Positions 35,026 to 46,487 of a stretch of 64,000 bases of DNA are shown here, one piece after another. The stretch is from Pseudorasbora parva. Its lineage: Eukaryota; Chordata; Actinopteri; Cypriniformes; Gobionidae. Location of the stretch: positions 4,138,820-4,202,819 of the forward strand of contig NC_090179.1 of the NCBI RefSeq assembly GCF_024679245.1, written 5' to 3'. A model generated the notes under the pieces. It was not told the DNA's origin. It ran no database searches and saw only the letters and a program-made list of their open reading frames with translations. Numbering within the stretch: the first letter of the stretch is position 1; the number at the start of each line of letters is the position of its first letter. The translations under genes were made by a program, and so were the position numbers.

Positions 35026-35418
35026 CACAGCAAAAACTCCAGTGTTAAATTAACTCTCCTCAGAGTTTATTTGGCTCCACACTCAAGAGTGTTAAAAGTA
35101 ACTCTGAAGAAGTGTTAAAGGTAATGAGATAATTAAGAGATTAATTAAGTGATGATTGGCCATTAGTGATGACACCTGATGAAAACAAGCAGAATCACTG
35201 AAGGACAGAGTCACCATTTTTAAGTCACCATTATGGAGATCAGTGTTTGCTTTAGTTGGGCTCTTGACCCTTGGCTTTTTAACATTAGTTATTTTTTTTC
35301 TGGCTGCTTTAACTGTGTGTTTGGAACACACATTTTGGCAAAGAAAGCACAGAGAAACTCTGTTCAGGAGTTAGTGATGTTTTGATTAATAATATTAACA
35401 TAATTATCACTTAGTGAC

Positions 35419-36584
35419 TAGGCATGTGCCGATATCAATTTTTCATGTTGCGATTAATTGATGAAGTTTTATCACAAAATACGATAATATCACGATATTG
35501 AAATAAGTTGCTAAAAAAAAGTGTTGCCATAGCATAACAGCTTTAAGAACTATTTTTGTAAGAACAAAAATAACTGAATGTTTAAATACAATAATGCACC
35601 AAACATATATACAGCTCTGGGAAAAAAAAATTAAGAGACCCCTCATTGAGAAATCAATGTTAAGTGGTCTCTTGATATTTTTCAGAGCTGTAAAAGTACA
35701 ATTTTCAAACAGATTAAATTGCAAAAGAATTAGGCTATAAAGAACAACAGGTAGGCTTACAAATTACAATAAGGTCTGATTATTTAATGCATTAACTAAG
35801 ATTGAGCAATAGCTACATTTGGTACAGAAAGTATAATGTTTTTGTTAATGTTAGTTAAGAAATACTGATCATTGTTAGTTTTATCTTAGGTCCATTAAAA
35901 AAGTTATTTTGATTTTGATTGTAATGTTATTAAACAGTAACTAAGAAATTAACATAGAATGATTAATTCTTTAAAAGTATTTTTCATTGTCAGTTTGGTA
36001 ATAATGAATTAACATGTTAACTAATGAAGTCTTATGTCTCAAAGTTTTACTGAACAATAACAAATAATTTGAACAGTTCTAATTATTAGGGCATGTTGTA
36101 GTCCAGATTAAAACATAAAAATGTTTAAGTTTGAAAATAAATAGCCTATTAAGTCTTTAAGTATTAAGTCTTTGGTGCTGTGATGAACAACATTGAGATT
36201 ACAAAAACGAATGGCTGTTTTAAAAACTACATGCGTTTTTTGTTTGTTTGCTGGTTTCCGGGGTAACTGCTGCATTCTGCATTTCATCAGCGCCCTCTGC
36301 TGTCACTGAGCGGCACTTCAGCAGCGCGTCTCCTTCACCGGTTCAGTCATGTGCAAACGCACGTTGGGCTTGTTTATATCTGAGCGAGTGTCCCTTTCGA
36401 CGCAGAATACAGCAGTGTTGAGCATTTATACGGTTGATGGGCAAAGTATTCTTGAGTGCATTATAAAAAAATTATAAATTGTTAATAAATTATTATTTAC
36501 GATATTTTAAAGTGCCCACGATAACAATATTGTGCATATTCATTATCGTGATAAATCGCATTATTGAAAATCGGCACATGTCTA
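35419..36584. mobile_element. hAT MITE inside the long-TIR element
   Basis: It begins TAGGCATGTGCCGATA and ends ATCGGCACATGTCTA, with a perfect 8-bp duplication TTAGTGAC at 35411-35418 and 36585-36592. It is 1166 bp and non-coding. The right half (36230-36420) is GC-richer. A small palindromic element (35610-35692) lies in its left part. Confidence 0.88.
35610..35692. mobile_element. 83-bp palindromic mini-element, copy 1
   Basis: TACAGCTCTGG at 35610 is mirrored by TCAGAGCTGTA ending at 35692. The interior also pairs (AAGAGACC ... GGTCTCTT around TTGAGAAATCAATG), so nearly the whole unit can fold into one hairpin. TA at both edges suggests a Tc1/mariner-type MITE. A close copy is at 61201-61282. 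Confidence 0.75.
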
Positions 36585-37592
36585 TTAGTGACTGGATCAA
36601 CTAATATCATACTGAGAAAGATTTCTAGCTATATGGGGCATGTTGATTTTACATTATTAAATACAACAGCTCTGTGAAGTTATTAGGATGAGATTCTGCA
36701 CACAAAAAAAAAAATTCAAACTACTTAGTTGCGTTAGACACTCATAGACATCAAGAATCAGTGTATGAATCTCAACAATGGTGACAAACAGCCTATCAGA
36801 TACACAGATCAACTCTGAACATCACAAAACAAGCTACTAAAAAGTCACATAAAACAGCAATAATAAAATGGTGAGAATAGAAAGAAATCAGTAATTCAGT
36901 TCATCTTATAATTTATGCATGCTGCAATGCATGCTGGGAGCCATGGGCGAGTTTTGATTGGTGCACCCAGAATGCACTGCAAAAGCTTTTTGATGGCCAC
37001 CATTGCTGAGATTCATTCGCTGATTATTGATGTCTCTGTGTGGCTGAATTACAAGAGATTCAAACCTTTTTTTTTTTTTTTTTTAGAACAGAATCATTTT
37101 TAAAATCCCTCTGATTATATTGTAAACATCAGATCTTATACTGTAGAATCACAGAGCTGCTTTAATCAATAAAGTAAACTTAACTCAAAGATTGGGCTCT
37201 AAATGGCACCAGAGATTCAGCTCATGATGATTATGTCAAAACATAACCATCAGCACTTGGTCACATTTTCTCTGGACTTGTATGGCTGCTTTAAAGCATC
37301 CAGATAAAGACTAATGTTTTAAAGTCAAGAGCCCAACTAAAGCAAACACTGATCTCCATAATGATGACTTAAAAATGACTCTTTCCTTCAGTGATTCTGC
37401 CTGTTTTCATCAGGTGTCTTCACTAATGGCCAATCATCACTTAATTAATCTCTTAATTATCTCATTAACTTTAACACTTCTTCAGAGTTACTTTTAACAC
37501 TCTTGAGTGTGGAGCCAAATAAACTCTGAGGAGAGTTAATTTAACACTGGAGTTTTTGCTGTGCAGTGAAGGTCATGTGTTTCCCGTACAAC

Positions 37593-39515
37593 TAGGCCTG
37601 TCGCGATAGTCAATAACTCAATTAATCGGACAATAAATAAAATGAGCTTGATAATTTTTCCGGCCGCGATAATTTCCATTGGTATGCTTGTTTGTTTTCC
37701 TCGTCTCTCTCATGCTCTCCGCGTTGATGTTACTTTTGCTGCGCGCACCATCACGCTCGTGCAGACGCACCGAGTTAAAAGAGGATTAAAGCTATATTGA
37801 AGTTGGCAGATTGATAAATGCAAGTTAATTCTTCAGTCTGTGTGCTTAAGGGTGCTTTCACACCTACCTTGTTTGGTCCGGATTTTCGGACTTTTCAGTT
37901 TGGTACGAACCAAAATTACAGGTGTGAAACCTCCCTCGGACCATGGTCCGGACCAAACAGACGAAATTTGGTCCGACGAAAAGAGGTAGTCTCGGTCCGG
38001 ACCAAACTGAACAAAGGTTTGGTTCGTTTCTTGTGTGAAAGCATTTTCTGTATAGTTCGGACTTTCAGACCATTTACAGGAAGTTCTGGTCTAGGATTAG
38101 TGAAAAAACACAGATTAAACTCACAGCACATGCAGTGATGGAGCGCGCAGCATTTTATCCAGAACCGCTTGTGTACTCATGTCAGCTCGCGTGAACAGCG
38201 TGCTCTGCTTGACTATATGAGTTTCGGTTTATTTATGAGACCGCTCCAGTTCATGTGCAACGCAAATGATCACTCCGTCACGGGATGTTATATTATTTAT
38301 TTAAGCTTATTTATTAAATTCAGGCAAACGATGAAACATTTATTAAAATTAAGATACAAAATAAAGCTTTCTACAAAACAAATCTTAATGAAGTGGTCAA
38401 AATTATTTCTGACTCGATGTCTTTGACATATATTGCACATCTGTGCACGTTTCATAATCAATATAGCCTAGATGAAATTTAAAAATAACATTATAATATA
38501 TAAACATAACTATAAAATAAAATAAATTGTTTGGCTAAAAAGCCTATCTTCTAGGAGCTCCTCCTTTCCTGTCGGCGCTGATAAAATGTTTGCATAACGA
38601 GGACGTTCATTTGGTGAATTTGCCTCGAGTATAGTTGGTGCTGCAGATAGTAATGCCATAATATACAGTATTGGCAAAGATGTGTCTGTTCATTCATTCT
38701 TGTCAAAGTTAGCCGCTGAATTGACAACACACTGACGTCAGACGCACGTCCGCTAACAAACCAATCAATGTTAAGATGCAGCCCACATAGATGATGACGA
38801 CAGGACGCCAGTGCGTCATGTAAAGTTCTTTGGTGCGCTAACATAACTGCAATGTGAAAGCAAACCAAAAAGAACCAAATGTCTAAACACAAACTTTGGT
38901 CCGGACCTTGGTGCGGACTTTCAGGTGTGAAAACGCCCTAAAAGGTACACAAGTTCCTGTAGAGACAGCAGTACACATTCTCCTTTTATTGCCAAAAAAA
39001 TGAAAAGCATGTCATCAATGTCTTCTCTCTTTCTGTATCAAAATCTCACCTAGCTTTCCTCAGAGATGGTCAAGTTCAGTTTGTGCATGATATAACTTTT
39101 ATTTAATGCTGTATCCTAAATTGTTAATAATTACGTTATATATCATATGGTGAAGTAATTTTCTGGAGTTTTAATGATTAAAAGAAAAACAAGAACCATA
39201 CAGAACCGAACCGTGGGTTTTGTGAACCGTGCCACCCCAAATCTGCACCTCATCTGTTGCACTTTTCCTCCATTTGATTTATTGTTTTTGGTCTTTTGTT
39301 CATTTGTTGTAGATATTTTAAATGTTTTCTGTTTTCAGTGTAAAATAGTCTTTAGAAATAAAAGTTTACTGGTATTTGAAAAAATGTACCTGCATTATTA
39401 TGCCATTATCATTATTTTAGATGAAAATGGTCTCAGAACAACAATATTATTGTTTATCGCAATAATTTCTTCGCCAATTTATCATTCAGCAAAATTTGTT
39501 ATCGTGACAGGCCTA
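37593..39515. mobile_element. 1.9-kb hAT element (non-autonomous) with nested element
   Basis: TAGGCCTGTCGCGATAGTC at 37593 is mirrored by TATCGTGACAGGCCTA ending at 39515. A perfect 8-bp duplication CGTACAAC flanks it (37585-37592 and 39516-39523). There is no transposase. A second element occupies 37850-38937. Confidence 0.9.
37850..38937. mobile_element. Harbinger-like non-autonomous element nested in the hAT
   Basis: GGGTGCTTTCACACCTACC on the left (37850) is mirrored by GGTGTGAAAACGCCC on the right (about 38937), with TAA next to both ends, which would fit the 3-bp target of PIF/Harbinger. Repeated TTTGGTCCGGACC motifs occur near both ends. A fragment of a related element is at 52853-52985. 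The superfamily assignment is tentative. Confidence 0.6.
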
Positions 39516-39530
39516 CGTACAACTCGCTGC

Positions 39531-40302
39531 TTAAAGGGTTACTTCAGTGATTAGCATATGGCCTTGTATCAGTAGAAACCCTGGAGTATATTCAAATAAA
39601 TGTGCTTTCCCCCCTCATATCCCCCTGAGACGAGAGATTTATGCATTTTATTTCTGGAAAAATCCCTCCTATGATGTAAAATTGACGATATTTGCATCAT
39701 AGGAGGAATGTTTGGAATAAGGCTAAAGACTACAGCCAGCAGAGGGGGCCATTTCCGCATGTTTTGAACCCACGCATGGGGGATGGAGATCACACACACA
39801 GCTCAGCTCGCAGTCACAGGCACTCATTTAAACGGAGCTATGGTGAACAATGTAAGTCTTTTAACTTCTCAAATTAATTTCTATGAAAGTTAAGCTTGCA
39901 AAGGCATGAACTGAACGCGCCAGACTGGACTCGCGTTGTGAATGTATGCCGCGAGTGTAGTCGCGATTACCTCAGCTCTCATCACTCCTGCAGTCAGTGC
40001 TCAGTGCTGTGATACTCGCGCGGAGACTCACTCATTATATTGAACAGACACGTTCAGTTTTTAATTGTAGTGTCTTCTCTAACTCAGTCACAGTAATCCA
40101 GTAGGTGGCTTTGGAAATGGCCTCACAGGGCAGCGAAGCATTCTGGGAATTGTAGTCTTTCATCCCCATGCGACAGAAATACATTTTCTGTCTTTTCTCA
40201 GTCTAGAAGGCACCAAATTCAAAAATATTTTCACATTTCTACTACATTAATGACCCAGTTTAAATACAGATTCATCTTCCCAGCGCTGAAGTACCCCTTT
40301 AA
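39531..40302. mobile_element. TTAA-ended MITE
   Basis: TTAAAGGGTTACTTCAGTG at 39531 is mirrored by GCTGAAGTACCCCTTTAA ending at 40302. The interior holds a tight hairpin at 39665-39707 (CCTCCTATGATG against CATCATAGGAGG). It is 772 bp and non-coding, possibly piggyBac-type. Confidence 0.75.
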
Positions 40303-41558
40303 CTATCGTTGAAGAAATCAACTAGTCACAACTGTTTACTTAAACTACTGTTAGTCCTAACATTAATGATGTCACACAGGTGGTGGAGTAATAACTTATT
40401 TTAATGAATCCAATTTAGATCGAATAAGTATTATTTATTTTTTTGCTATACATTTTGCCAATGATATCTGAGGACTAATTGTAATTTTTTTTGCTTTATT
40501 TCCAAATTGTCTCATTCATACGTACTAGAGCACGAACGCACATATGCTTTCTATGTTTTAAAGAGCTAGTTCACTCAAAAATGACCCCATGATTTACTCA
40601 CTCTCAAGCCATCCTAGGTGTATATTACATTCTTCTTTCAGACGAATACAATCAGAGTTATATTAAAAAAATGTCCTGACTCTTCCAAGCCTTAGAATAT
40701 GTTTTGTTTTACTCTATCCTCTGCGCTTCCGTGTTCACTACCGGATCTTACACTAACATCCTACCAGAGACAAGTGATAAATATTTTTCTTAATTATCTT
40801 TCCAAAAACATACTTGAGTCAAGGTAAAAAGGTACAACTTTAAATTGTACTCTAGTATTAAAAAATTGAAGTTACCTAAAAATATAGAAAGAGCAAGAAA
40901 TGTGCTTCTTTGAGCATTTTGAATTGTTTTCTGAATGCAAGGTGAATGAATTGTCTAATTTTCTGTCAGACAGACAGAGGTTTTGTGGAGGGGTAAAAAG
41001 CAATGGAGCAGGGATTAATGCAGGGATCTTGTAAATGCAGCACAGTGGAAAACTAAAGCTTGGGACATACTCTGCAAGAACAAAGAAATTAGTTTGTTTT
41101 CTCGAGGTGGCAAGAACAAGAACAAAGTTCGTTCTGGCCAGGACATTCCATACTTCACGAGAAAAGCAGGTGCCACTCATCTGCGTTTCTCTGCATTAAC
41201 CACTCTCACTTTAAATGTCTGACCAATCACACAATAGTTCTCCGACACCCACAAGAAAAAAGTTCTGCTCAGGCGATGTGTCGAGAACAAGCTGCAAGAT
41301 CTCCCAAACCAGGGAGTGAGAACTTTTCTCTGTTCTTGCTGAGTATGTTGTAACCTTAAGACACATTCTAAATTAACTGCTGTTTATAAACTGCCATTTA
41401 TGTGATGCGGAGGCAATAGATGTATTCCAGATCGAATACAATAATGCTAGCTAAAGCTACCTCAGAATGATTGACAAACTAATTTGCTCAAAATGAATTG
41501 CTGTTGACTTTATGCCATTGATAGGCTTATGATAATTGATATAGAATTAAAACAAATA
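40303..41558. other. Intron 1 stretch with a partial MITE end
   Basis: From 40557 to about 40850 it matches, in the opposite orientation, the sequence ending at 46026 (AGTTCACTCAAAAATGAC, CATGATTTACTCAC, CAGACGAATA), so one end of a common fish MITE is present. Nothing else is recognised up to the Tc1 element. The open frames around 40872-41180 show no family features. Confidence 0.45.
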
Positions 41559-41840
41559 CAGTCCCTGACAAAAGTCTTGTCGCTTGTGTACAAATTGACC
41601 TAAAGTGCCGCTGAAATATATTTCTAATCAAGATTTTTTTTTTTACAAGAAATGGCTCATTTTAATCCCACCAGCTTTTGTGATAATGCTTCAGTGAAAA
41701 ACTAAACTTTCAAAAAGTATTCTAATATTCACAGCTTGGTTAAGCCCATTGAGTCAATTTTTGCAAAGACATAAGTGTTGCCACCTTGTCATATGAGCTT
41801 CACCTGTGACTAATAATGGATCAATTAGGTCTCAAGTGTG

Positions 41841-41850
41841 TATAAAAAGA
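41841..41850 (+). promoter_or_regulatory. TATA box of the Tc1-like element
   Basis: TATAAAAAGA lies 60 bases before the transposase ATG (41901) in the 5' part of the intact Tc1-like element. A role as its promoter is inferred from the motif and spacing. Confidence 0.45.
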
Positions 41851-41900
41851 ACCCCAGTACACTAGGCCTTCACATCAACTGCAACTAGACCTCTGCAAAC

Positions 41901-42875
41901 ATGCCTAAGATTCACCCTGAGACTAAAGTTTTGATTATCAAGAGGCTGAAGACCAGATCCACTGCTGATGTGGCAGACACCTTCAATGTGTCTCAGCGTC
42001 AAGTACAGAGGATAAAAAAAAGATTTGAAGAGACTGGAGACGTTTTTGACAAGCCCAGGTCAGGCAGACCCCACAAGACAACTGCTCGAGAGGACCGTTT
42101 GTTGGCTCGAAAATCCAAGGCCAGCCCATTTTCCACTGCAGCAGAGCTCCACGAGACCTGGTCACCTGAAGTCCCTGTGTCAACCAGAACAGTTTGTCGG
42201 ATTCTGTCTCGAAATGGCCTCCATGGTCGAATCCGTGCCCAGAAGCCAGCACTAAACAAAAGACAATTGAAAAACCGTGTGGCATTTGCCAAGGCCCACA
42301 GCCTGCTAAAAGGATGGACGCTGGAAAAGTGGCAGAAGGTGGATTTTTCAGATGAATCTTCTGTTGAATTACACCACAGTCGCCGCAAATATTGCAGGAG
42401 ACCTACTGGAGCCAGAATGGATCCGAGATTCACCCAGAAAACAGTGAAGTTTGGTGGCGGAAAAATCATGGTCTGGGGTTACATCCAGTATGGGGGTGTG
42501 CGAGAGATCTGCAGGGTGGAAGGCAACATCAATAGTCTAAAATACCAAGAAATCTTAGGTACCTCTTATATTCCCAACCATAAAAGAGGCCAAATTCTGC
42601 AGCAGGACGGTGCTCCATCGCATACTTCCATCTCCACATCAAAGTTCCTCAAGGCGAAGAAGATCAAGATGCTCCAGGATTGGCCAGCCCAGTCACCAGA
42701 CATGAACATCATTGAGCATATGTGGGGTAGGATGAAAGAGGACGCATGGAAGATGAAACCAAAGAATATTGATGGACTCTGGGAGGCATGCAAGACTGCT
42801 TTCTTAGCTATTCCTGATGACTTCATCAATAAATTGTATGAATCCTTGCCAAACCGCATGGATGCAGTCCTTTAA
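41901..42875 (+). CDS. Tc1-family transposase, intact (DD35E spacing)
   Basis: A single 324-codon ORF with no stop or frameshift. The N-terminal part carries paired helix-turn-helix DNA-binding segments (about residues 10-45 and 75-115) with a GRPH hook at 55-58. The catalytic core shows DFSDESS (Asp151), GGGKIMVWG (185-193), LQQDGAPSHT (Asp236) and SPDMNIIEHMW (Glu272). I count 35 residues between the second Asp and the Glu, where ordinary Tc1 has 34. It would cut and paste the element at TA sites by binding its terminal repeats. All key residues are present, so the protein may be active. ATG 41901 is the first in frame and fits the family's start. Confidence 0.93.
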   Translation: MPKIHPETKVLIIKRLKTRSTADVADTFNVSQRQVQRIKKRFEETGDVFDKPRSGRPHKTTAREDRLLARKSKASPFSTAAELHETWSPEVPVSTRTVCRILSRNGLHGRIRAQKPALNKRQLKNRVAFAKAHSLLKGWTLEKWQKVDFSDESSVELHHSRRKYCRRPTGARMDPRFTQKTVKFGGGKIMVWGYIQYGGVREICRVEGNINSLKYQEILGTSYIPNHKRGQILQQDGAPSHTSISTSKFLKAKKIKMLQDWPAQSPDMNIIEHMWGRMKEDAWKMKPKNIDGLWEACKTAFLAIPDDFINKLYESLPNRMDAVL

Positions 42876-43205
42876 ACTCATGGAAATCATACAAGATATT
42901 AAATTTGGATCTCACGGCACCACAACTTAATTTGCTGACATATTTTTGTATTTGCAGTAAATTTGTTCAATTTCTGTATAGGCGACAAAACTTTTGTCTT
43001 GCCAAAATTTGACCTTTCTGTCTTGATTAAATGATAAATATTTTTTCTGTGAAAATTATTTATTTCAGTGCATTAAACATCATTTGGGAGGGTTTTAGCT
43101 TTTCATATGAGCTATTTCTAACACCAATTAATTAATTAAAAGTCAGGTTAATATCAGGTATTTCTAGAAAATAGATAAGTGACAAGACTTTTGTCAGGGA
43201 CTGTA

Positions 43206-44104
43206 GAATATTGATGTCTAAAGCATCTTTTTAAGTTGGATTTTAAGTTGGCATCAAACAGAAGTTGCAAGTCTTTTCTTTCCTATCGTATAATATCTGA
43301 ATACAATGGCTTCTGCAAAAAAAAATGTAGAGTGGGAATTTTGTGGGGTGTTGATTGGATGGTTGTGTGTTTTTTAGAGGGTATGCATCGACGTCACGCG
43401 CCCCTCAGCTACGTAAATGGATTTAATAGGGGAAAACATGAGTAAAACATAATCTCACAAAGGTCTGTTATATTAATCAGTGAAGCTGACAACATAATGA
43501 ATATCTTATTTATATAATGTCTACACTTTGTTAAAGAGGATTTGTGTGTGTGCAGAACTCAGCACTGAGACAAAAACTCGAGCCGTGAGTGGATTCTAAC
43601 TTCAGTTACTGTGACTGGCCATTGCATTCAAGACATCAACAAACATGTCTGTGATTGGCTACATTACTCACCGAAGTGAAACACGTCAGAAATTTAATCA
43701 CTGCATCATTTGATCAGCGGAAATACAGATACACACTGGATCATTTGCCAATTCTTTTTCACTAATAATATATAATTATTATGAATTGACTTTAAAACTT
43801 GACTTGGAGTAGTAACAAGAGATTTGACTCAAACTCTGTGTCTGTGAACATGCTGGAGTTATATTATTTAACATTAAGTGGCTTAACAAAGGGCTGTTGT
43901 GCACTGAAGCAAAAGTTTAGGGTGTTCTGGCTATTAGTGAGATGATCTCAGCTGATCAACCATGCGTCTGACTTGTTCATAACCTCTGTGAGAAAATACA
44001 GCCATGCATCTTGTTACAAGTGTTTTTGTGGAAGCTCTTGCAAAAAAACAAAAACAAACGAGCACTGCTGTTTTCATGCATTTTTACTTTTTCCCTCTTC
44101 ACAG
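43206..44104. other. Intron 1, last part
   Basis: AT-rich intronic sequence up to the acceptor (TTCACAG, 44098-44104) of exon 2. No motif-bearing frame is seen. Confidence 0.5.
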
Positions 44105-44333
44105 GCAGAAATTAGTGAGCAGGTGGGGCTTTTGGACTTTTGGAGTGTTATGATGTTCATCACCTTTGCAGAGCGAGTAGTGCCTGTATCAGATGAGAGG
44201 GTGCAAGTGACAGATGAGATTTTTGACGGGGTAGAGGTGATTGTGTATCAGCCTACCCAGCCAGAAGAAACAGGAGAGCTAAGAAGAGCCATCATTTACC
44301 TGCATGGAGGAGGATGGTGTCTTGGCAGCTCCC
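44105..44333 (+). CDS. AADAC/NCEH1-family esterase, exon 2
   Basis: The acceptor TTCACAG ends at 44104; 229 bases follow to a GTAAGTA donor at 44334, entering in phase 0 and leaving in phase 1. The peptide (residues 48-123) includes AEISEQVGLLDFWS, VPVSDERVQVTDEIFDGVEV and RRAIIYLHGGGWCLGSS. H-G-G-G-W (114-118) is the oxyanion-hole motif of hormone-sensitive-lipase-type esterases. Aligned from memory to AADAC, the exon begins and ends at the same places. The catalytic nucleophile motif G-D-S-A-G lies in later exons not seen here. Confidence 0.93.
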
Positions 44334-46487
44334 GTAAGTACCATTAATCATGCACTCTGTATAACGGAATGTTCTAACTTTCATATCTTAATAGTAAACA
44401 TTAATATAAAGTATTTGTAAGCAAAAGTTAGTATAGTAATAATTATTATTGTCATCATCATCATCATCATGTATATGTTTTTTCATTCATGTTTTGCAAA
44501 AGCACTCAATACAACCACTGTCGTGCAAACACTGATGTTTTACACAGATTAAATAAACTTACATTAACGTAACACAAACTTACACAAATCCTCAGTTCAC
44601 CCGTGCTCATGTATCAGCATCAGCTGTCCAAGAGAAACAGTTTGGTTCAGGTTCAGATAGACGATCACGCATGCTCAGTATCTCAGCTCATCGGTTCTTA
44701 GAATCGAACATGTCCGAAAGATCGAACGTGTCCGATAGAAACGGTTCTCGATTCTGTACTGGTGATCCGAAAGATCGACCCGCAACCTGTTCCTGACTCA
44801 AGAACCGCTATAGCAGTGTATGTGTGCTGAGCTGCGAACTGCTGCAAGCTGAATATGTAACTTAGTCTGATATCGAACCTACTGTTTTGATTACATTTTA
44901 AAATGTGTATCGAGCTAGAAATTAAATAAGAAAAAAGCTGTTCCTGAAAATATTGTGCATTATTGATAAAACAAATAAATGTTTAGTTTTACAATCCATT
45001 GTGTTCCAAACGTGAATCGTTTTATACACTTAACCTGCATTTCGTTCCTCTAAACAAATAACACGCATGCTCAGATCTTTGGCTAATCGGTTCTCTGTAT
45101 CAAACGTGTCCGAAAGAAACGGTTTTCGATTCTGTACTGCGAGGATCCGAGAAACCGCTCCATGTTCGGTTACACGTGCATGCTCACTATCAGCTGCTCG
45201 TGAGTTCATCAGATCTCTCAGCAAAACATGTCTCAGTTCAGTGAACTGTTGGAGTTACAACATATAATTCAAGATATTAGTTTATTTCTATTCGGAGGGA
45301 CTGTCACTCATGTCAGAAAGTTAGTAGTAACTTGTGGGAACAGCGCTGATTTGATACGCGAACCATTTAGAACGATTCAGTCTGATTTGGTGAACTGGTT
45401 CGATCAGTTCACTAAAAAGATCCGGTTAAAAAGAACGATTCGTTCGCGAACCGGACATCACTATAATAAAGGCCTTCTGAAGCAAATCATTGCATTTGTG
45501 TAAGAAAAATATCCAAATTTTAAACTTTCTGAATTAAAATTCTAGACGATCGCCGTCCGAGTTGAAAGTGCCGTCTCGGAGTTCAAGATGTGTACGTGTC
45601 GTCTGATAATGCATTAATGGTCAAGTAATCCTTTGAACTGCAGAGGCACATTCAACACTTTTATAAATTTATAAATGTATATTTTATAAACTGAATACAG
45701 AAGGCGATTGGCTGAAACTTTACTTAATAAAGTTTTAAATATGGATTTTTTTTTTTTACACAAACGCATCAGTTCATTTCCAAAGGCCTTTATTAACCTC
45801 CCGGACTCATGTGGAGCAGTTATTTGATGGAGAGATGCACCTTTATGGACTTTTTATGGAAAACAGAACAACAATCCCTGCCATTTTAAAGCTTGGATTA
45901 GCTAGGACTTTTTTAATATAACTCAACTTTTATTCGTCTGAAGGAAAAATGTCATATACCCCTAGGATGACTTGAGGGTGAGTAAATCATGGCCTAATTT
46001 AATTTTTTGGCTGAACTAACCCTTTAAGTACACAGGGATTAAAGTTCTCCTGTTGCTGCAACAGATTTCTGTTAGTTGGATTATATGAGATCAGAGCGAA
46101 TTCTGTTATAATAATGATGTAAGTGAGTTAATTTTACGGTGTAGACTTCTTCAGTGCTGAAGTTTTCTTTCTTCTGTATATAATTAATTTCCAATTTAAA
46201 TGACTTTTGTTTTTCATGCTGCTAAGATAAGAAATGTTAAGTTTATTTCAAAGTTAAAACCGTTTTCAGATTACACAACCTGTAGATAAGCTGTTCTAAA
46301 CATCTTTTAAAATGCTATTGATCTCATGTATTAAAATGCTTGTTAAAATAAGTATTAAAATAAGGTGATGGATAAAGGAATATGACCGAGCCTAAGTTTT
46401 CAGCCAGAATCTATAAAGTGTGTATGAACTGTTTCATAGAGGCTCAATGAAATAAAAGTCAAATGATTTTTTTCTTTATCGCCTTAG
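44334..46487. other. Intron 2
   Basis: 2.15-kb intron. It holds two similar direct copies of a CACGCATGCTCAG...TTCGATTCTGTACTG module (about 44668-44762 and 45062-45140). GCGAACCGGACATCAC at about 45447 looks like the end of a hAT-type element. From about 45770 to 46026 there is a MITE end (complement of AGTTCAGCCAAAAAATTAAA, ending CCTTTAA). A short (CAT)n run is near 44455. Confidence 0.5.

Larger units (their letters stand above)
35026..37563. mobile_element. 2.5-kb element with ~240-bp terminal inverted repeats
   Basis: CACAGCAAAAACTCCAGTG at 35026 is mirrored by the same sequence reversed at 37563. The arms run to about 35272 and from about 37322, with near-identity (for example TTAAGTGATGATTGGCCATT on both). 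A second inverted pair lies inside: ACATCAAGAATCAGTGTATG (about 36748) against its loose complement near 37025. Similar inner arms occur in the element at 1559-4907. It carries no transposase and holds a hAT MITE at 35419-36584. Confidence 0.85.
41559..43203 (+). mobile_element. Complete Tc1-like transposon with intact transposase
   Basis: The element starts CAGTCCCTGACAAAAGTCTT at 41559 and ends with its complement at 43203. A TA target duplication lies at 41557-41558 and 43204-43205. The outer repeats are about 24 bp, and further copies of the GACAAAAGTnTTGTC core lie inside, near 42985. The total length of 1645 bp and a single uninterrupted ORF are the layout of a full-length Tc1 relative. 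It lies in intron 1 of the AADAC-type gene, same strand. Confidence 0.93.

Noticed and set aside
39174..39554. A 126-codon hydrophobic frame in the right part of the hAT MITE
   Set aside because: AT-rich reading with no motif; it overlaps the element's terminal repeat and runs into its flank.
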